This document shows positions 26,766 to 35,732 of a stretch of DNA of 64,000 nucleotides, piece after piece (position 1 is the first letter of the stretch; each line of letters begins with the position of its first letter). The translations under genes were made by a program, and so were the position numbers. Under the pieces are notes generated by a model. It was given only the letters and a program-made list of their open reading frames with translations. It had not been told where the DNA came from and did no database searches. This DNA is from Psychromonas sp. SP041 (GTDB lineage: Bacteria; Pseudomonadota; Gammaproteobacteria; Enterobacterales; Psychromonadaceae). The stretch covers positions 54,224 to 118,223 of the forward strand of contig NZ_CBRF02000013.1 of the NCBI RefSeq assembly GCF_000470315.2, written 5' to 3'.

Positions 26766-28130
26766 TTACTTGAGGAAAATGTAAAGCAAGCCGAATAAAG
26801 AAATAAGACCACCAGACAATAAATACGGAGCGTATTTATTATTAAATAAAGTTGGGTGATTTATATTGTCATCATCAGGAGAATTAGTGTTATTCACTGA
26901 ACCGGTAGATATATTATTCTTTTTGCCAGTTAATGACTTAATGTGCTTTCTCATCGACTCTGAAGAGTTAAGGAGATCTTCTTCCGCTAAGGCATTTGGA
27001 CTTAGTGAAATATCAAAACCATTAACAACATCTACCAAGCTGTAGTATCGATATTCACTTGGTTCAATGCCGACATTGTCAATAACGATAGTAGGGACGT
27101 TAAATGCATCGGAAATATCGACGCAAAACATTGGTTCAGTGATCAGGAGGTCGACGTTTTTAATTGCAGCACAAACATACATAAAGTCTGATTTTAGCAA
27201 CTCTGTAATATTGCTATATAATATATCTGTTTCTATCTTATAACTAATGTCTGTAAAAATTTTATAATCAGGGAAGTTTTTATAGGCCAGCTCTAATGCC
27301 CTTTCCATTGCTTTTTTGCCGCCCTGGAACTGTGGTAAAAAGAGGGTCTTTTTTCCTTCCGCTAATTCACTAATAACAAGTTTAATTTCCAATTCTACGC
27401 TATCAGTTACAGTTAATAGATTTAACGCAGATTTCCCCATTGCACTTATGCCGTACTGCTCCACATAAATATCTTGATAGTTCATATTGGTAGTGGTTAA
27501 TTTAACTTCATTTGCAAAATCATGATCAGAAATAAATACGACATCATATTTATTTAATTCGTAGACAGAGATAGGCAGTATGGCTGAAGATGGTTGAGAG
27601 AATGCCATGTTTTGTACTATGCTTGCCACTTGGTCACAGGGATCAACATAGGTGTCTGCACTTGGCTGTAAACCCATTTCAATCATAGTATGAATTGTTT
27701 TTGCAAAAACAGAAGATGAAACAATACTTTGTTCTAGCGTATTGCCAAAGCCACCAATATTAGCAACTATCACCGTTTTACTGCTTTCATCAGGGGTTTC
27801 AATATCTTTTAAATCATCCAGAGTTAAGAAGTTTTCAAAACTATCGATGTATAGATTGTGCTTTCCGATAAGTTTAGTGCTAATTAAGTCTTTTTCTGTA
27901 GCAGATGCTTTGTTGAATGCTCTAACTTCAAATAAGTTAGGGTAGTCTTCATTGATCTTGGTAGCGATATCATTAATTTGGCGATCATTTGATAGATAAA
28001 GATTTGAATGCATTAATCCTTCATCATCATTTACTGTCGAGATGTTTACAGAATGCATCGATTGCTTAAAACAAATCTCAGAAATTTGCTTTCCTGAATT
28101 TTTGATTTGTTTAACGTAAAAAAACTTCAT
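26766..28130 (-). CDS. hypothetical tail-anchored protein, GT-B-like, 454 aa
   Basis: A soluble alpha/beta protein with one C-terminal membrane helix (YLLSGGLISLFGLLYIFLK). Two features recall GT-B glycosyltransferases of the heptosyltransferase type: VIVANIGGFGNTLEQS, where such enzymes have a glycine-rich loop near an early strand, and DLLITEPMFCVDISDAFNVPTIVID, which follows the lvit..H.A.A...P.v pattern but lacks the usual His. Enzyme activity is thus doubtful. Operon partner of the LytTR regulator, possibly its membrane-bound sensor or inhibitor. A GAAAGGG ribosome site precedes the ATG. Confidence 0.55.
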   Translation of the reverse strand: MKFFYVKQIKNSGKQISEICFKQSMHSVNISTVNDDEGLMHSNLYLSNDRQINDIATKINEDYPNLFEVRAFNKASATEKDLISTKLIGKHNLYIDSFENFLTLDDLKDIETPDESSKTVIVANIGGFGNTLEQSIVSSSVFAKTIHTMIEMGLQPSADTYVDPCDQVASIVQNMAFSQPSSAILPISVYELNKYDVVFISDHDFANEVKLTTTNMNYQDIYVEQYGISAMGKSALNLLTVTDSVELEIKLVISELAEGKKTLFLPQFQGGKKAMERALELAYKNFPDYKIFTDISYKIETDILYSNITELLKSDFMYVCAAIKNVDLLITEPMFCVDISDAFNVPTIVIDNVGIEPSEYRYYSLVDVVNGFDISLSPNALAEEDLLNSSESMRKHIKSLTGKKNNISTGSVNNTNSPDDDNINHPTLFNNKYAPYLLSGGLISLFGLLYIFLK

Positions 28131-28247
28131 AATAAAACCCTTTCAAAATTTAATAAACTATTACACATTATGATTTAACTGGCAAGTTGGAATATTAAAA
28201 TAAAAGGGTTGTAAGGTGCTACTTTAAATCACTTTATGTTGCTAATA

Positions 28248-28619
28248 TTATGAATTATGTTTGTTTCTTGAGCCCTTTCTGAACATTCTAGAGCCACGGT
28301 ATTCACTGCCTAAAGCTTCTTTTTTAGTAGGCGCATGTAAGACAGGCTTACATGTTTCATGAGCCACAAACACTGCTTCCGTAGCTTGTTTGTTATGGAG
28401 TCCTAGTTCATTATTTTCTTCAAGTAATGAATTAATGTCGATCACACGACCACCTTCTACAGATTTACCATTTGCAATAGCTAGCGCTTTTTCATCACTT
28501 ATTTGCGGATATGAATGGATAAAACGTCTATTGTTTTCACTAGGACTATTATCGTAGTTTGTTTTAGTTGTTTTTTTAAAGACAGGCTGTACGTGTTTCT
28601 TTAGCGATGAACTATTCAT
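28248..28619 (-). CDS. hypothetical protein, 123 aa
   Basis: Not recognised. Basic and probably partly disordered at both ends (KKHVQPVFKKTTKTNYDNSPS at the start and SEYRGSRMFRKGSRNKHNS at the end). A central IDINSLLEENNELGLHNKQATEA may be helical. A consensus promoter 58 bases upstream supports expression. It precedes the LytTR operon on the same strand but has a 117-base gap. Confidence 0.5.
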   Translation of the reverse strand: MNSSSLKKHVQPVFKKTTKTNYDNSPSENNRRFIHSYPQISDEKALAIANGKSVEGGRVIDINSLLEENNELGLHNKQATEAVFVAHETCKPVLHAPTKKEALGSEYRGSRMFRKGSRNKHNS

Positions 28620-28676
28620 AAGAACTCCATTAATTTGTTTATTATTTTTAATTGCTGCTGCTTATTAACTATTGTT

Positions 28677-28705
28677 AATATATCAATATATACAGCATCA
28701 GTCAA
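28677..28705 (-). promoter_or_regulatory. sigma70-type promoter, TTGACT-N17-TATATT (minus strand)
   Basis: Same consensus layout as the other accessory-gene promoters here, directed at the 123-residue protein gene. Confidence 0.68.
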
Positions 28706-28758
28706 TATATAATATACTCTTTTTTGTATTAGAGTCAGTTCGTAACCCACTGCGTCTA

Positions 28759-29604
28759 TTATGAAATTTGCGATAGATGCATTCTGTAAATGCTGTTAAA
28801 AGTATTGCCAATAGTATCTGTTCTTTTCTTGTTTTCATTTGCAGCAGATTTAATGAGTGAAACCTGCGTATCTATAAGGCGTTGGCCGGATACTGGATGT
28901 ATCTTATTGTTATCAATAAGCCACTTAACAAAAAGTCCGTATGGTAGTTGAATGAACTGATTTGTCTCAATATTCAATTCAGAATAGCGCATTATTTTTT
29001 CATTAATATCTTCTAGATTTTTGATATGAAAGTAAAAACCTTTTAATAAGTCCCTTGTTTCCTTGGCTTCACCCTCCCTTTTATTCAAGAGTGGAATAAC
29101 CCTTGTGTCAGTTGGCTCACCGTTTTTAAAGATCACGTTAGTCTCTTCGTCCCACCCTTTACAAGGTATGTGCGCTAGTCCCTCATATGCCTGGTTCCTT
29201 TCCCTGTTGAGCCCTTCATCAATAAAGGAAGTTGGCGTATCTATTCTCACTGGGTACAGGGTACAAACGGATGGTTTCTCATTGTAGATTGAACACCTGT
29301 TTAATTCATTTAAATGAATGCACGGTGAATCAGGCGGTACCAATGTCAATATTTGAGGGTGAATAACAATTTTACGTTCATCTTCTGTTTTGTCGTAAAA
29401 GCCAATCGTATCGCGTGTGAATTTTTTCATCCCTTTTGCGTACCTAGACTTATCTTTTTCTACTGGCACATTTCTAACATCCGAAACGACGAAGGCCACC
29501 ACTAGTGGAAAATCATCATAAAACTGGTATTTAGCTTCTTTTAGCGTGAGCGCAATAGGCCCGTGACAGCATCCAGCGCAACTGTGACAAGAAAATTTCT
29601 TCAT
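28759..29604 (-). CDS. YkgJ-type cysteine-cluster protein, 281 aa
   Basis: The N-terminus FSCHSCAGCCHGPIALTLKE is the Cx2Cx2CC cluster of the YkgJ/CxxCxxCC family (PF03692). The second half of the motif is at about residues 95-125: PCIHLNELNRCSIYNEKPSVCTLYPV, where C..C..Y..RP..C..YP is expected. The cysteines bind a metal, zinc or an iron-sulfur centre; the cellular role is unknown. The C-terminal 130 residues are helical and unassigned. On the minus strand a TTGACA lies upstream (about 29660). The long gap beyond holds the replication control region. Confidence 0.78.
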   Translation of the reverse strand: MKKFSCHSCAGCCHGPIALTLKEAKYQFYDDFPLVVAFVVSDVRNVPVEKDKSRYAKGMKKFTRDTIGFYDKTEDERKIVIHPQILTLVPPDSPCIHLNELNRCSIYNEKPSVCTLYPVRIDTPTSFIDEGLNRERNQAYEGLAHIPCKGWDEETNVIFKNGEPTDTRVIPLLNKREGEAKETRDLLKGFYFHIKNLEDINEKIMRYSELNIETNQFIQLPYGLFVKWLIDNNKIHPVSGQRLIDTQVSLIKSAANENKKRTDTIGNTFNSIYRMHLSQIS

Positions 29605-30167
29605 TTGATAACCACATTAGACATAAAATTAATTTATATTATATTTTTAGTCCATATTGTCAATAAGCTGGCATCAGCACGATTCGGCCTTTCTTGAGTT
29701 ATTTAAATAAGTTAGTAGTATAAAAACAGGTGGGTATGTCAACATTTAAACATATGCAACCTAAAATATTCCTTAAATAATCTATTTTTTATAATGAAGT
29801 ATAAAAATAAGTATTTTTTCAAATAAAAGATTGGTTTTTAGAGTCATAACCTCTAAGGTGTGTCAGTTTTAAACGGTCGACATGCCGTTTTTATTAATTT
29901 CTGGACAGCCAGAAAGCAAAAAAGCTAACCCGAAGGCTAGCTTTTTAAACAAACAGTAAAGCAGATAAATGCTTCCAACATTTAAATGCTCGTCTTGACC
30001 TCAAAAAAAATAAAACTCTTTTTTTCAAAGAAAAGAGACAGACAACTGAGATCGTAGCGCACTGTTTGTTTGAAAGCAATACCATTGTATGGTTTTTATA
30101 CTTTAAATATGAGCGCATTTATGATTTCATTTTCATCAATTGCATTTATTAATCGTGAGCACGTTTA
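29605..30167. other. rep leader / replication control region
   Basis: A 560-base region without a protein gene. It contains a small hairpin with T tail on the plus strand (AAACGG / CCGTTT, about 29871-29892) and a strong minus-strand terminator at 29917-29947. A distant 11-bp inverted repeat AAACAAACAGT / ACTGTTTGTTT (29947-29957 and 30061-30071) encloses a purine/pyrimidine-rich segment that could fold in the rep leader. This arrangement fits antisense control of a ColE2-type rep gene. A rep promoter is not clear; TATACT near 30096 is one candidate -10. Confidence 0.5.
29917..29985 (-). ncRNA. candidate antisense RNA against the rep leader
   Basis: On the minus strand AGCTAGCC-TTCG-GGTTAGCT forms a fully paired stem (one G-U pair) with a UUCG loop and a T6 tail. 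On the plus strand the same hairpin has an A-C mismatch, so it is built to stop minus-strand transcription. No minus-strand gene lies upstream of it before rep, so the terminated transcript must be antisense to the rep leader. ColE2-type plasmids control Rep by such an RNA. The 5' end is uncertain: a weak TTGAGG / TAAATG promoter is visible near 29975-30000. Confidence 0.45.
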
Positions 30168-31538
30168 ATGATGCAAGATTTTAATAGTAATATTGTCCAG
30201 GCGAGTTCATTGAATGCTTGGTTTAACAGTAGATTTAGAGATGGTCTTCCTCATAGACCTTATGTGGCAAATGTTAAAAACATGTGCCATTTCGGTAAAA
30301 AAGATATTGAGGAAAGCTATAAATACATCCAGGCTAATAATCCAATAAAAACGTCATGGATAGTTCTCGATATTGATTGTGGGATTGATTCAACTTTCCT
30401 ATATGAACAACCAGAGTTTTATAGGCATATTGATGCCCCTGCGCCGAACATCGTACTAAAGAGCAACGAAAACGGCCACTACCAGATATTCTATGCAATT
30501 GATCCTGTCTATACCGGGATGAATGCGCGAAATAAGCCTCAACGATTCCTAGATGCAGTTAAAAGAGCTTTGATAGCGACTATCCCTAGTGCTGATCCAA
30601 ATTTTATTGGAAGCAAAGTGATTTCTTGGAATCCTTTATCTGACAACTGGAGTCGATTTGAAATCCATAATGCTGTTTATTCACTGAATGAGCTTAAGGA
30701 TATGCTGAATCAAGAACTCTTTATGTCTTCGTCATTCGATTTAAAGTGCACTGAAAAAATAGCATACGCGGAAGAAGGTGAACGGAATATGAGTCTGTTC
30801 AAGAATCTTCGTCTCTGGTCCTATAAGCGAGTGTTGTCTGCAAAAGAAAGCATAACGTACCCCGACTGGCTTAAGTTGCTTCAGACTGAAGCTATGGCAA
30901 TCAATGAAAGCATATGTTCTGTTCCCATGCCCCTGAAAGAAGTAGAAGGCATTGCAAAGTCTGTAGCCAGATTCACATGGTTTAGATACACCGGTAATCA
31001 AAGGCAAAAAACCATGGAGTTTTCTGACGGGGAGTCAATAGAGCAAAAGCAAGTTGCCTCAGCCAAAAGAACACACTCAATAGTTAAAAACAATACGATT
31101 CAACTGATATCGGCTGCAGTAGCAACACTGGTTAAAATAGGAAAAAAAGTCACGTACTCTGAAATATCAAGAATAAGTGGAAAGCACAGAAGTACCGTTT
31201 ATCGTTATAAAGAGCAGATAACACAGGAAGTAGACCGTCTATTAACTACATTAAGCGGTAAAGAGAAGCATCACAATAAAGATGTTCCTTATGCTGTATA
31301 TCAGGTAACAGGCTCTTATAGATCTTTAATTTGGAGTTTATTTTCTGCGCCTATTAAATCCTTTTTAAATAAGAAAAGTATCAGTCACCGTCTTGGTTTA
31401 GGTTTTAATAAAAGTAAGAATGGGATGTATTGTGATCTAAATATGAATCAATCTCCGTACATGAAGCATGAAAAAAAGATGATGTTTAATAGCTATGCTG
31501 AAATGTTTAATTCAAGCCCTCCACTATTAATTAATTAA
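30168..31538 (+). CDS. rep: ColE2-type replication initiator/primase
   Basis: Residues about 20-190 match the plasmid Replicase family (PF03090). KTSWIVLDIDCG carries the catalytic-type Asp pair, and PNIVLKSNENGHYQIFYAI, DPNFIGSKVISWNPL and the following helix are all in family order. Residues about 205-285 match PriCT_1: GERNMSLFKNLRLWSYKRV and MPLKEVEGIAKSVARFTWFRY. A helix-turn-helix (VTYSEISRISGKHRSTVYRYK) follows near 325-350. ColE2 Rep binds the origin and makes the unique primer RNA for DNA polymerase I. At 456 residues it is longer than ColE2 Rep, the extra being C-terminal. In ColE2 plasmids the origin lies just after rep; the A+T-rich 70 bases here are a candidate. Confidence 0.92.
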   Translation: MMQDFNSNIVQASSLNAWFNSRFRDGLPHRPYVANVKNMCHFGKKDIEESYKYIQANNPIKTSWIVLDIDCGIDSTFLYEQPEFYRHIDAPAPNIVLKSNENGHYQIFYAIDPVYTGMNARNKPQRFLDAVKRALIATIPSADPNFIGSKVISWNPLSDNWSRFEIHNAVYSLNELKDMLNQELFMSSSFDLKCTEKIAYAEEGERNMSLFKNLRLWSYKRVLSAKESITYPDWLKLLQTEAMAINESICSVPMPLKEVEGIAKSVARFTWFRYTGNQRQKTMEFSDGESIEQKQVASAKRTHSIVKNNTIQLISAAVATLVKIGKKVTYSEISRISGKHRSTVYRYKEQITQEVDRLLTTLSGKEKHHNKDVPYAVYQVTGSYRSLIWSLFSAPIKSFLNKKSISHRLGLGFNKSKNGMYCDLNMNQSPYMKHEKKMMFNSYAEMFNSSPPLLIN

Positions 31539-31610
31539 AAAGCAAAAAATTGATTAAAACGACTTTTTTTCGTATATTAAAAGAAATTTATAATAAGGAT
31601 TTTCACCTGA

Positions 31611-32711
31611 ATGAGTAAGTTAACTAGAATTCTATTTCTTAATGTGACCAGGCAGTGCAATGTAAATTGCCCTCGGTGTTACTTAACTGAAGAAGTAAGA
31701 AATAAAAAAGAATTGTTGCCTCTTGAATTTATTGAAAAAGCGATTACTGACCCTTTTTTTCAAGACCCTAATTATGAGTCAGTTGTTATTTTTGAAGGCG
31801 GAGAGCTTTCTCTTATAGGAGAGAAAAACTTACGGAATATGCTTGAATTAGTTAAGTCAAAGCTTCCAAACTGCCGAACAACAATGGTGGCTAATTGTTA
31901 TTCGTTACCCGATTGGCTTATTAAAATTTGTCATGAATATATGGGCAGTGAATTTGAAACCACCTATGCACTGGATAAAAAATATTCTTTAACCGGTGAT
32001 GCAGAGCTTTATCAAAAAAGGTTTAAGCAAAACATTAAAAAAGCACATGAAGCTGGGATCACTGTCGTTGTAAACGTTGAGTTAAACAAGGAAACAATTG
32101 ATCTGGGTGTTGACGCGCTCATGGAAGTAATTAGGGAGACAAAAATTCAATGTTGGGAGTTTGACCATAGTATCGACTTTCAAGAGTTTATGAAGGACCC
32201 AAGGTTTAATATGTACGGGAGTCCATTAGTCGAAACGACGACGACTTATGAAGAATTCTCTGATTATATTATTGAACTTGCTGAAGTGCATGGTAAAGAG
32301 ATGCAAGCATTAGGCATTCAGATTGGAGCAATTCAACAAGCCATTTATAATGAAGAATCGATATTTTTTAATGTTAAGAACACCGCGAACATGCTGTCAA
32401 TTAATGCAGACGGCACTTGCACCACAGATGTTCTGTACAGTGATGTACCTAGAATGTTCATTGGTAACCTGAATGTGCAAACAGTCAGCGAGATGATGCA
32501 GTCTAAAAGCAGGAAAATGCTGTTGCGTTGGGAAAACTCAGTGAGAGTAAAAGAATGCATTGGTTGTGAGTTTTACAATAAATGTAAAGGCGGGCCCAGC
32601 TATATGCCTCTCTTTGATGGTTTATCTGCTGAGTGTGCAGGGGCAAAGAAAATATGGACTTACATGAGAGATATATATGATGGTGATTATAGGCAGCAAC
32701 AAAGGAGGTGA
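31611..32711 (+). CDS. radical SAM protein with SPASM-like C-terminus, 366 aa
   Basis: The N-terminal motif TRQCNVNCPRCYLTEE is the Cx3Cx2C site that binds the 4Fe-4S cluster used to cleave S-adenosylmethionine. A GGE motif follows (VVIFEGGELSL), then a radical-SAM barrel to about residue 250. The C-terminus has a SPASM-type cysteine set (ECIGCEFYNKCKGGPSY, with a later Cys in LSAECAG), which usually holds one or two auxiliary clusters. SPASM enzymes often modify peptides or act as anaerobic maturases. No precursor peptide or partner gene is evident nearby: rep is upstream and an unrelated minus-strand gene downstream. Substrate unknown. Confidence 0.86.
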   Translation: MSKLTRILFLNVTRQCNVNCPRCYLTEEVRNKKELLPLEFIEKAITDPFFQDPNYESVVIFEGGELSLIGEKNLRNMLELVKSKLPNCRTTMVANCYSLPDWLIKICHEYMGSEFETTYALDKKYSLTGDAELYQKRFKQNIKKAHEAGITVVVNVELNKETIDLGVDALMEVIRETKIQCWEFDHSIDFQEFMKDPRFNMYGSPLVETTTTYEEFSDYIIELAEVHGKEMQALGIQIGAIQQAIYNEESIFFNVKNTANMLSINADGTCTTDVLYSDVPRMFIGNLNVQTVSEMMQSKSRKMLLRWENSVRVKECIGCEFYNKCKGGPSYMPLFDGLSAECAGAKKIWTYMRDIYDGDYRQQQRR

Positions 32712-32757
32712 GACAACATCGCCACACCCGGTAAATTTGGTGTTGATGTTTGAATGT

Positions 32758-33270
32758 CTACATTTCTAAACCTAATGATTTATTTTGTATACCTTGCTCA
32801 AGCCAAAAAATATGATCAGGATTTGACGATGCGCAACAAGCTAGTACAGATATTGCGCCTGCGTCATTACCGACCCATTCCCTAATTCTGTTTTCAATCA
32901 TTATTCTGGTTTTAAGATAAGAGCTACTTTGATAGTGTCTTATGTTTTTCCCTTTAGATGTCATCTCAGAGATGTGTTTATAAAGATGAGTTGTAATACT
33001 TATTTTGATAAGTAACTTATTCGTTTTTTTATCTAATATATTCACATCATAATCAATAAACCCATCAATTTTAAATGTTGTGGGATTTGATTTTATGTCA
33101 ATACTGACATCTGTCTGCCAGGAGCTTCTATTAACATGGTTTGAAATTGGCGATCGTACTTTGAGTAACCAGTCTGAAATTGCTTCATGGTATTTATTTG
33201 TTTTGAATTGATGAGATATTTCATTTTCGTTAATTGTTTCTGTTACTAAATAGCAAATTCCGGCGCACAT
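32758..33270 (-). CDS. hypothetical protein, 170 aa
   Basis: Not recognised. Soluble, beta-rich in the middle (TSVSIDIKSNPTTFKIDGFI-like strands ending LLIKISITTHLYKHI). A C-terminal helical part contains a short cysteine-containing stretch (AGAISVLACCASSNPDHIFW). No export signal is convincing. It is divergent from the lipoprotein gene; about 100 bases lie between them. Confidence 0.5.
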   Translation of the reverse strand: MCAGICYLVTETINENEISHQFKTNKYHEAISDWLLKVRSPISNHVNRSSWQTDVSIDIKSNPTTFKIDGFIDYDVNILDKKTNKLLIKISITTHLYKHISEMTSKGKNIRHYQSSSYLKTRIMIENRIREWVGNDAGAISVLACCASSNPDHIFWLEQGIQNKSLGLEM

Positions 33271-33371
33271 AATTTTCCTAGGAAGCCTGTAGGTATTGAA
33301 TCAAATTTTGAAACGGATTAATCTATAATATATACTTAATTATTTTAACTGGCAAACCATAGGATTTAACA

Positions 33372-33935
33372 ATGAAAATACATTTGAACTATTTCGGCAT
33401 GATCTTGATTTCTGTTTTCGCTCTTACTGGATGCAAAACAGTGATAACAGAAAGTGAAGCATCAGATAATTTAATAAATTCCATTGTAAAAGCCAATGTA
33501 GGTAATGTTTCTAATGCATTGGATTCAAAGAATTATAACTATAAAATTATCATCGATAATGCTGAAGTCGACTTTTTAAATACCAATAATCCAGGAAGTT
33601 CTAAGGTAACTCTGGTTGGTAACATTTCAATTAATGACAGTATTATACAAAAAAACAAAGTAACAATGATATTTGAGATGGATACTTATCTCAATAAATC
33701 AGATGGTTACGTAGGAATCAGAAGCCCAAGACTTATAAAACTTGACGTATCTAATGTTTATTCGGCATACTACGGCGCTTTTGAGAGATCACTCTTTTAT
33801 AGTGCGCAAGATGTAATTGGATATAGTTTGTCCAATGCAACTATTTCTTCAGTTTATGTTGATGATATTAAAAGTAATTTATCAATTACAATGAAGAACA
33901 CAAATGATAGTTTAATTCTAAAGGTCGGTGAATAA
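33372..33935 (+). CDS. DUF1439-like lipoprotein, 187 aa
   Basis: A signal peptide with lipobox (MILISVFALTGCKTV, Cys21 the lipidated residue) directs it to the membrane as a lipoprotein. The mature domain begins with ITESEASDNL and contains the alternating strands YKIIIDNAEVDFLN and SKVTLVGNISIN. In E. coli YceB (DUF1439) the same places hold an itExeiNxxL motif and a long beta sheet. Function of the family is unknown; lipid binding has been suggested for the fold. The next gene starts immediately after its stop, so the two are cotranscribed. Confidence 0.68.
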   Translation: MKIHLNYFGMILISVFALTGCKTVITESEASDNLINSIVKANVGNVSNALDSKNYNYKIIIDNAEVDFLNTNNPGSSKVTLVGNISINDSIIQKNKVTMIFEMDTYLNKSDGYVGIRSPRLIKLDVSNVYSAYYGAFERSLFYSAQDVIGYSLSNATISSVYVDDIKSNLSITMKNTNDSLILKVGE

Positions 33936-34520
33936 ATGAATGAAATGAACAACAGTAAAATAAATAAAAATAATTTTAACAGAGTGTTTTTTGTGGAAGA
34001 TACACAAACAAATATGTTTATCGATATTGTTAGTAATGGCATTTCTTACTTTACTAAATTAAAACTATTAGACGGCACACTAATTGACGCAAAATTTCAA
34101 AACAATAACATCTCATCTAAGCCAACTATCAGGGACTTAGTTCGTGAGCATATTAAGTTTTCTTCTGAAGCGACTTTAGAGCAGCTTGCTTTACAAATCC
34201 AAGAGATTACTAAAGAAAAAGCGTTAGACTTTAATGATCCTGTATCTGCAGAAGAAGTTGCCAATAACTGTCTTGAATTTTTACTCGACTTCCCTATGGA
34301 AACGCTTGATGACTACGTCCGTGAGAGCCGTATAGATGTCGTCAACTTAGTATATGCTAATTCGATATGTGGCTCAAAAATCCTTGGCGAGGCAGACAGA
34401 AAAGCAATTGCTGACATAATTAAACTAAATCCAGCACGATTCAAGTTTAATGACAGCATTCAAGAGTGTATTAATATATTAGGGCCTAAGATCAATATTG
34501 CGCTTTCCAATAAATACTAA
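33936..34520 (+). CDS. hypothetical protein, 194 aa
   Basis: Not recognised. A soluble, acidic and helical protein after a short beta-containing N-terminal part (FVEDTQTNMFIDIVSNGISY). It contains FLLDFPMETLDDYVRESRIDV near the middle. Translation is coupled to the lipoprotein gene (stop and start adjacent). No export signal, so it would be the cytoplasmic member of the pair. Confidence 0.55.
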   Translation: MNEMNNSKINKNNFNRVFFVEDTQTNMFIDIVSNGISYFTKLKLLDGTLIDAKFQNNNISSKPTIRDLVREHIKFSSEATLEQLALQIQEITKEKALDFNDPVSAEEVANNCLEFLLDFPMETLDDYVRESRIDVVNLVYANSICGSKILGEADRKAIADIIKLNPARFKFNDSIQECINILGPKINIALSNKY

Positions 34521-34695
34521 AAAGCTTAACGTCGAACCTTCAAACCTGTTATTTACTGCTTTATAAGTTACTTTAGAGCAGTAATAAACACTCCTCCTTA
34601 TCAATAATTGCATTCCCCATTCATTAATTTGACATAATCACCAACAGATAGAATAATATGTAAAATAATAATAATAATAAAAGTGGATCGCGCTA

Positions 34696-35577
34696 ATGCA
34701 TCAAATTATCTTTAACCTCTATCAAATCAACCCTTTTTTTATATCCTATCTAGCCATCCTAGTAGGAGTGTGTGTCGGAAGCTATATAAACGTAGTTTGC
34801 TACAGAACACCTATAAAACTAAAAAGCGAACTAATAAACTCTTCCTTTGAAGTCCTCGAATATTTCAATATAAAAATAAATAAACATAAAGAGTTATCTT
34901 CTGAAACTAACCAAATATCAGATAAACGCTCTTACTGCCCCAGGTGTAATAAACCTATTCCTTTTTACCTAAACATTCCTGTTCTTAGCTGGCTGTTTTT
35001 AAAAGGCAAGTCAGCTTGTTGCCACCAAAAAATTTCAGTTAGGTATATATTGGTTGAGATTATTTTTGCAGCCGTATATGGACTGATGTTTACTTATTTT
35101 GATTTCGGTAATGCAGCGTTACTGTCCATTGTTTTTACTTTTCTATTTGTTATCTCATCAGTAGATTTAAAAATAGAAATCATTCCCGACCCGCTCGTGT
35201 ACTTTCTGATTTGGTCAGGTCTGATTTATCATGCCGCGTTCGATAGCGCTGACATGCTGGCCACTTTGCTCTCCATCGTTTTGTGTTACTTTATTATCTC
35301 TGCTTTAAACGTGATTTTCAGGCCATTGGGAAAGGGCGATGCAATAGGTATGGGTGATGCCAAACTTTTCTGCGCTTCTGCAGCCTGGCTTGGATTATTT
35401 GGGCTAGCATGGACCTTTGTTTTTTCGCCCTTCGTTTTCTTTTGTTTTTGCATGCTGCAAAAAAGGAGAAGAATGGCCTTTGGTCCTTCGATATCCTATA
35501 TTTTTATGTCGTTGATGATCATAAAGTTTGGGCTAGGAATTGAAATAAATGAAAATCTACTTGACCTTGCCTATTGA
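34696..35577 (+). CDS. type IV prepilin peptidase (A24, PilD-like)
   Basis: A 293-residue inner-membrane enzyme. The N-terminal membrane helix ends in GVCVGSYINVVCYRTP, the family start motif. A cytoplasmic zinc loop holds YCPRCNKPIP and SACCHQKISVRY. The catalytic aspartates lie in ISSVDLKIEIIPDPLVYF and GDAIGMGDAKLF. It therefore has both the peptidase and the N-methyltransferase region. It cleaves leader peptides of type IV pilins and pseudopilins. I-type conjugative plasmids carry such an enzyme (PilU in R64) for their thin pilus, which fits the coupling genes at 43-47 kb. No pilin gene is in the window. Confidence 0.92.
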   Translation: MHQIIFNLYQINPFFISYLAILVGVCVGSYINVVCYRTPIKLKSELINSSFEVLEYFNIKINKHKELSSETNQISDKRSYCPRCNKPIPFYLNIPVLSWLFLKGKSACCHQKISVRYILVEIIFAAVYGLMFTYFDFGNAALLSIVFTFLFVISSVDLKIEIIPDPLVYFLIWSGLIYHAAFDSADMLATLLSIVLCYFIISALNVIFRPLGKGDAIGMGDAKLFCASAAWLGLFGLAWTFVFSPFVFFCFCMLQKRRRMAFGPSISYIFMSLMIIKFGLGIEINENLLDLAY

Positions 35578-35602
35578 CATTTTAATTGATTGGCACTATA
35601 AA
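35574..35602 (+). promoter_or_regulatory. sigma70-type promoter, TTGACA-N17-TATAAA
   Basis: Begins at the prepilin peptidase stop codon. It gives a leader of about 120 bases for the following three-gene operon; that leader has a C/T-rich middle but no clear riboswitch fold. Confidence 0.65.
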
Positions 35603-35732
35603 CATTAGTACGATAAAATTGATTTTGTGTGACCGGAGGCAATACTTTTCTTCTGGTCGTCTCAGCGCAACTTCTGTCGAAAGATTTTAGATTTATATTA
35701 GGAGACAATGATTCGATTATATAAGGTTTATT

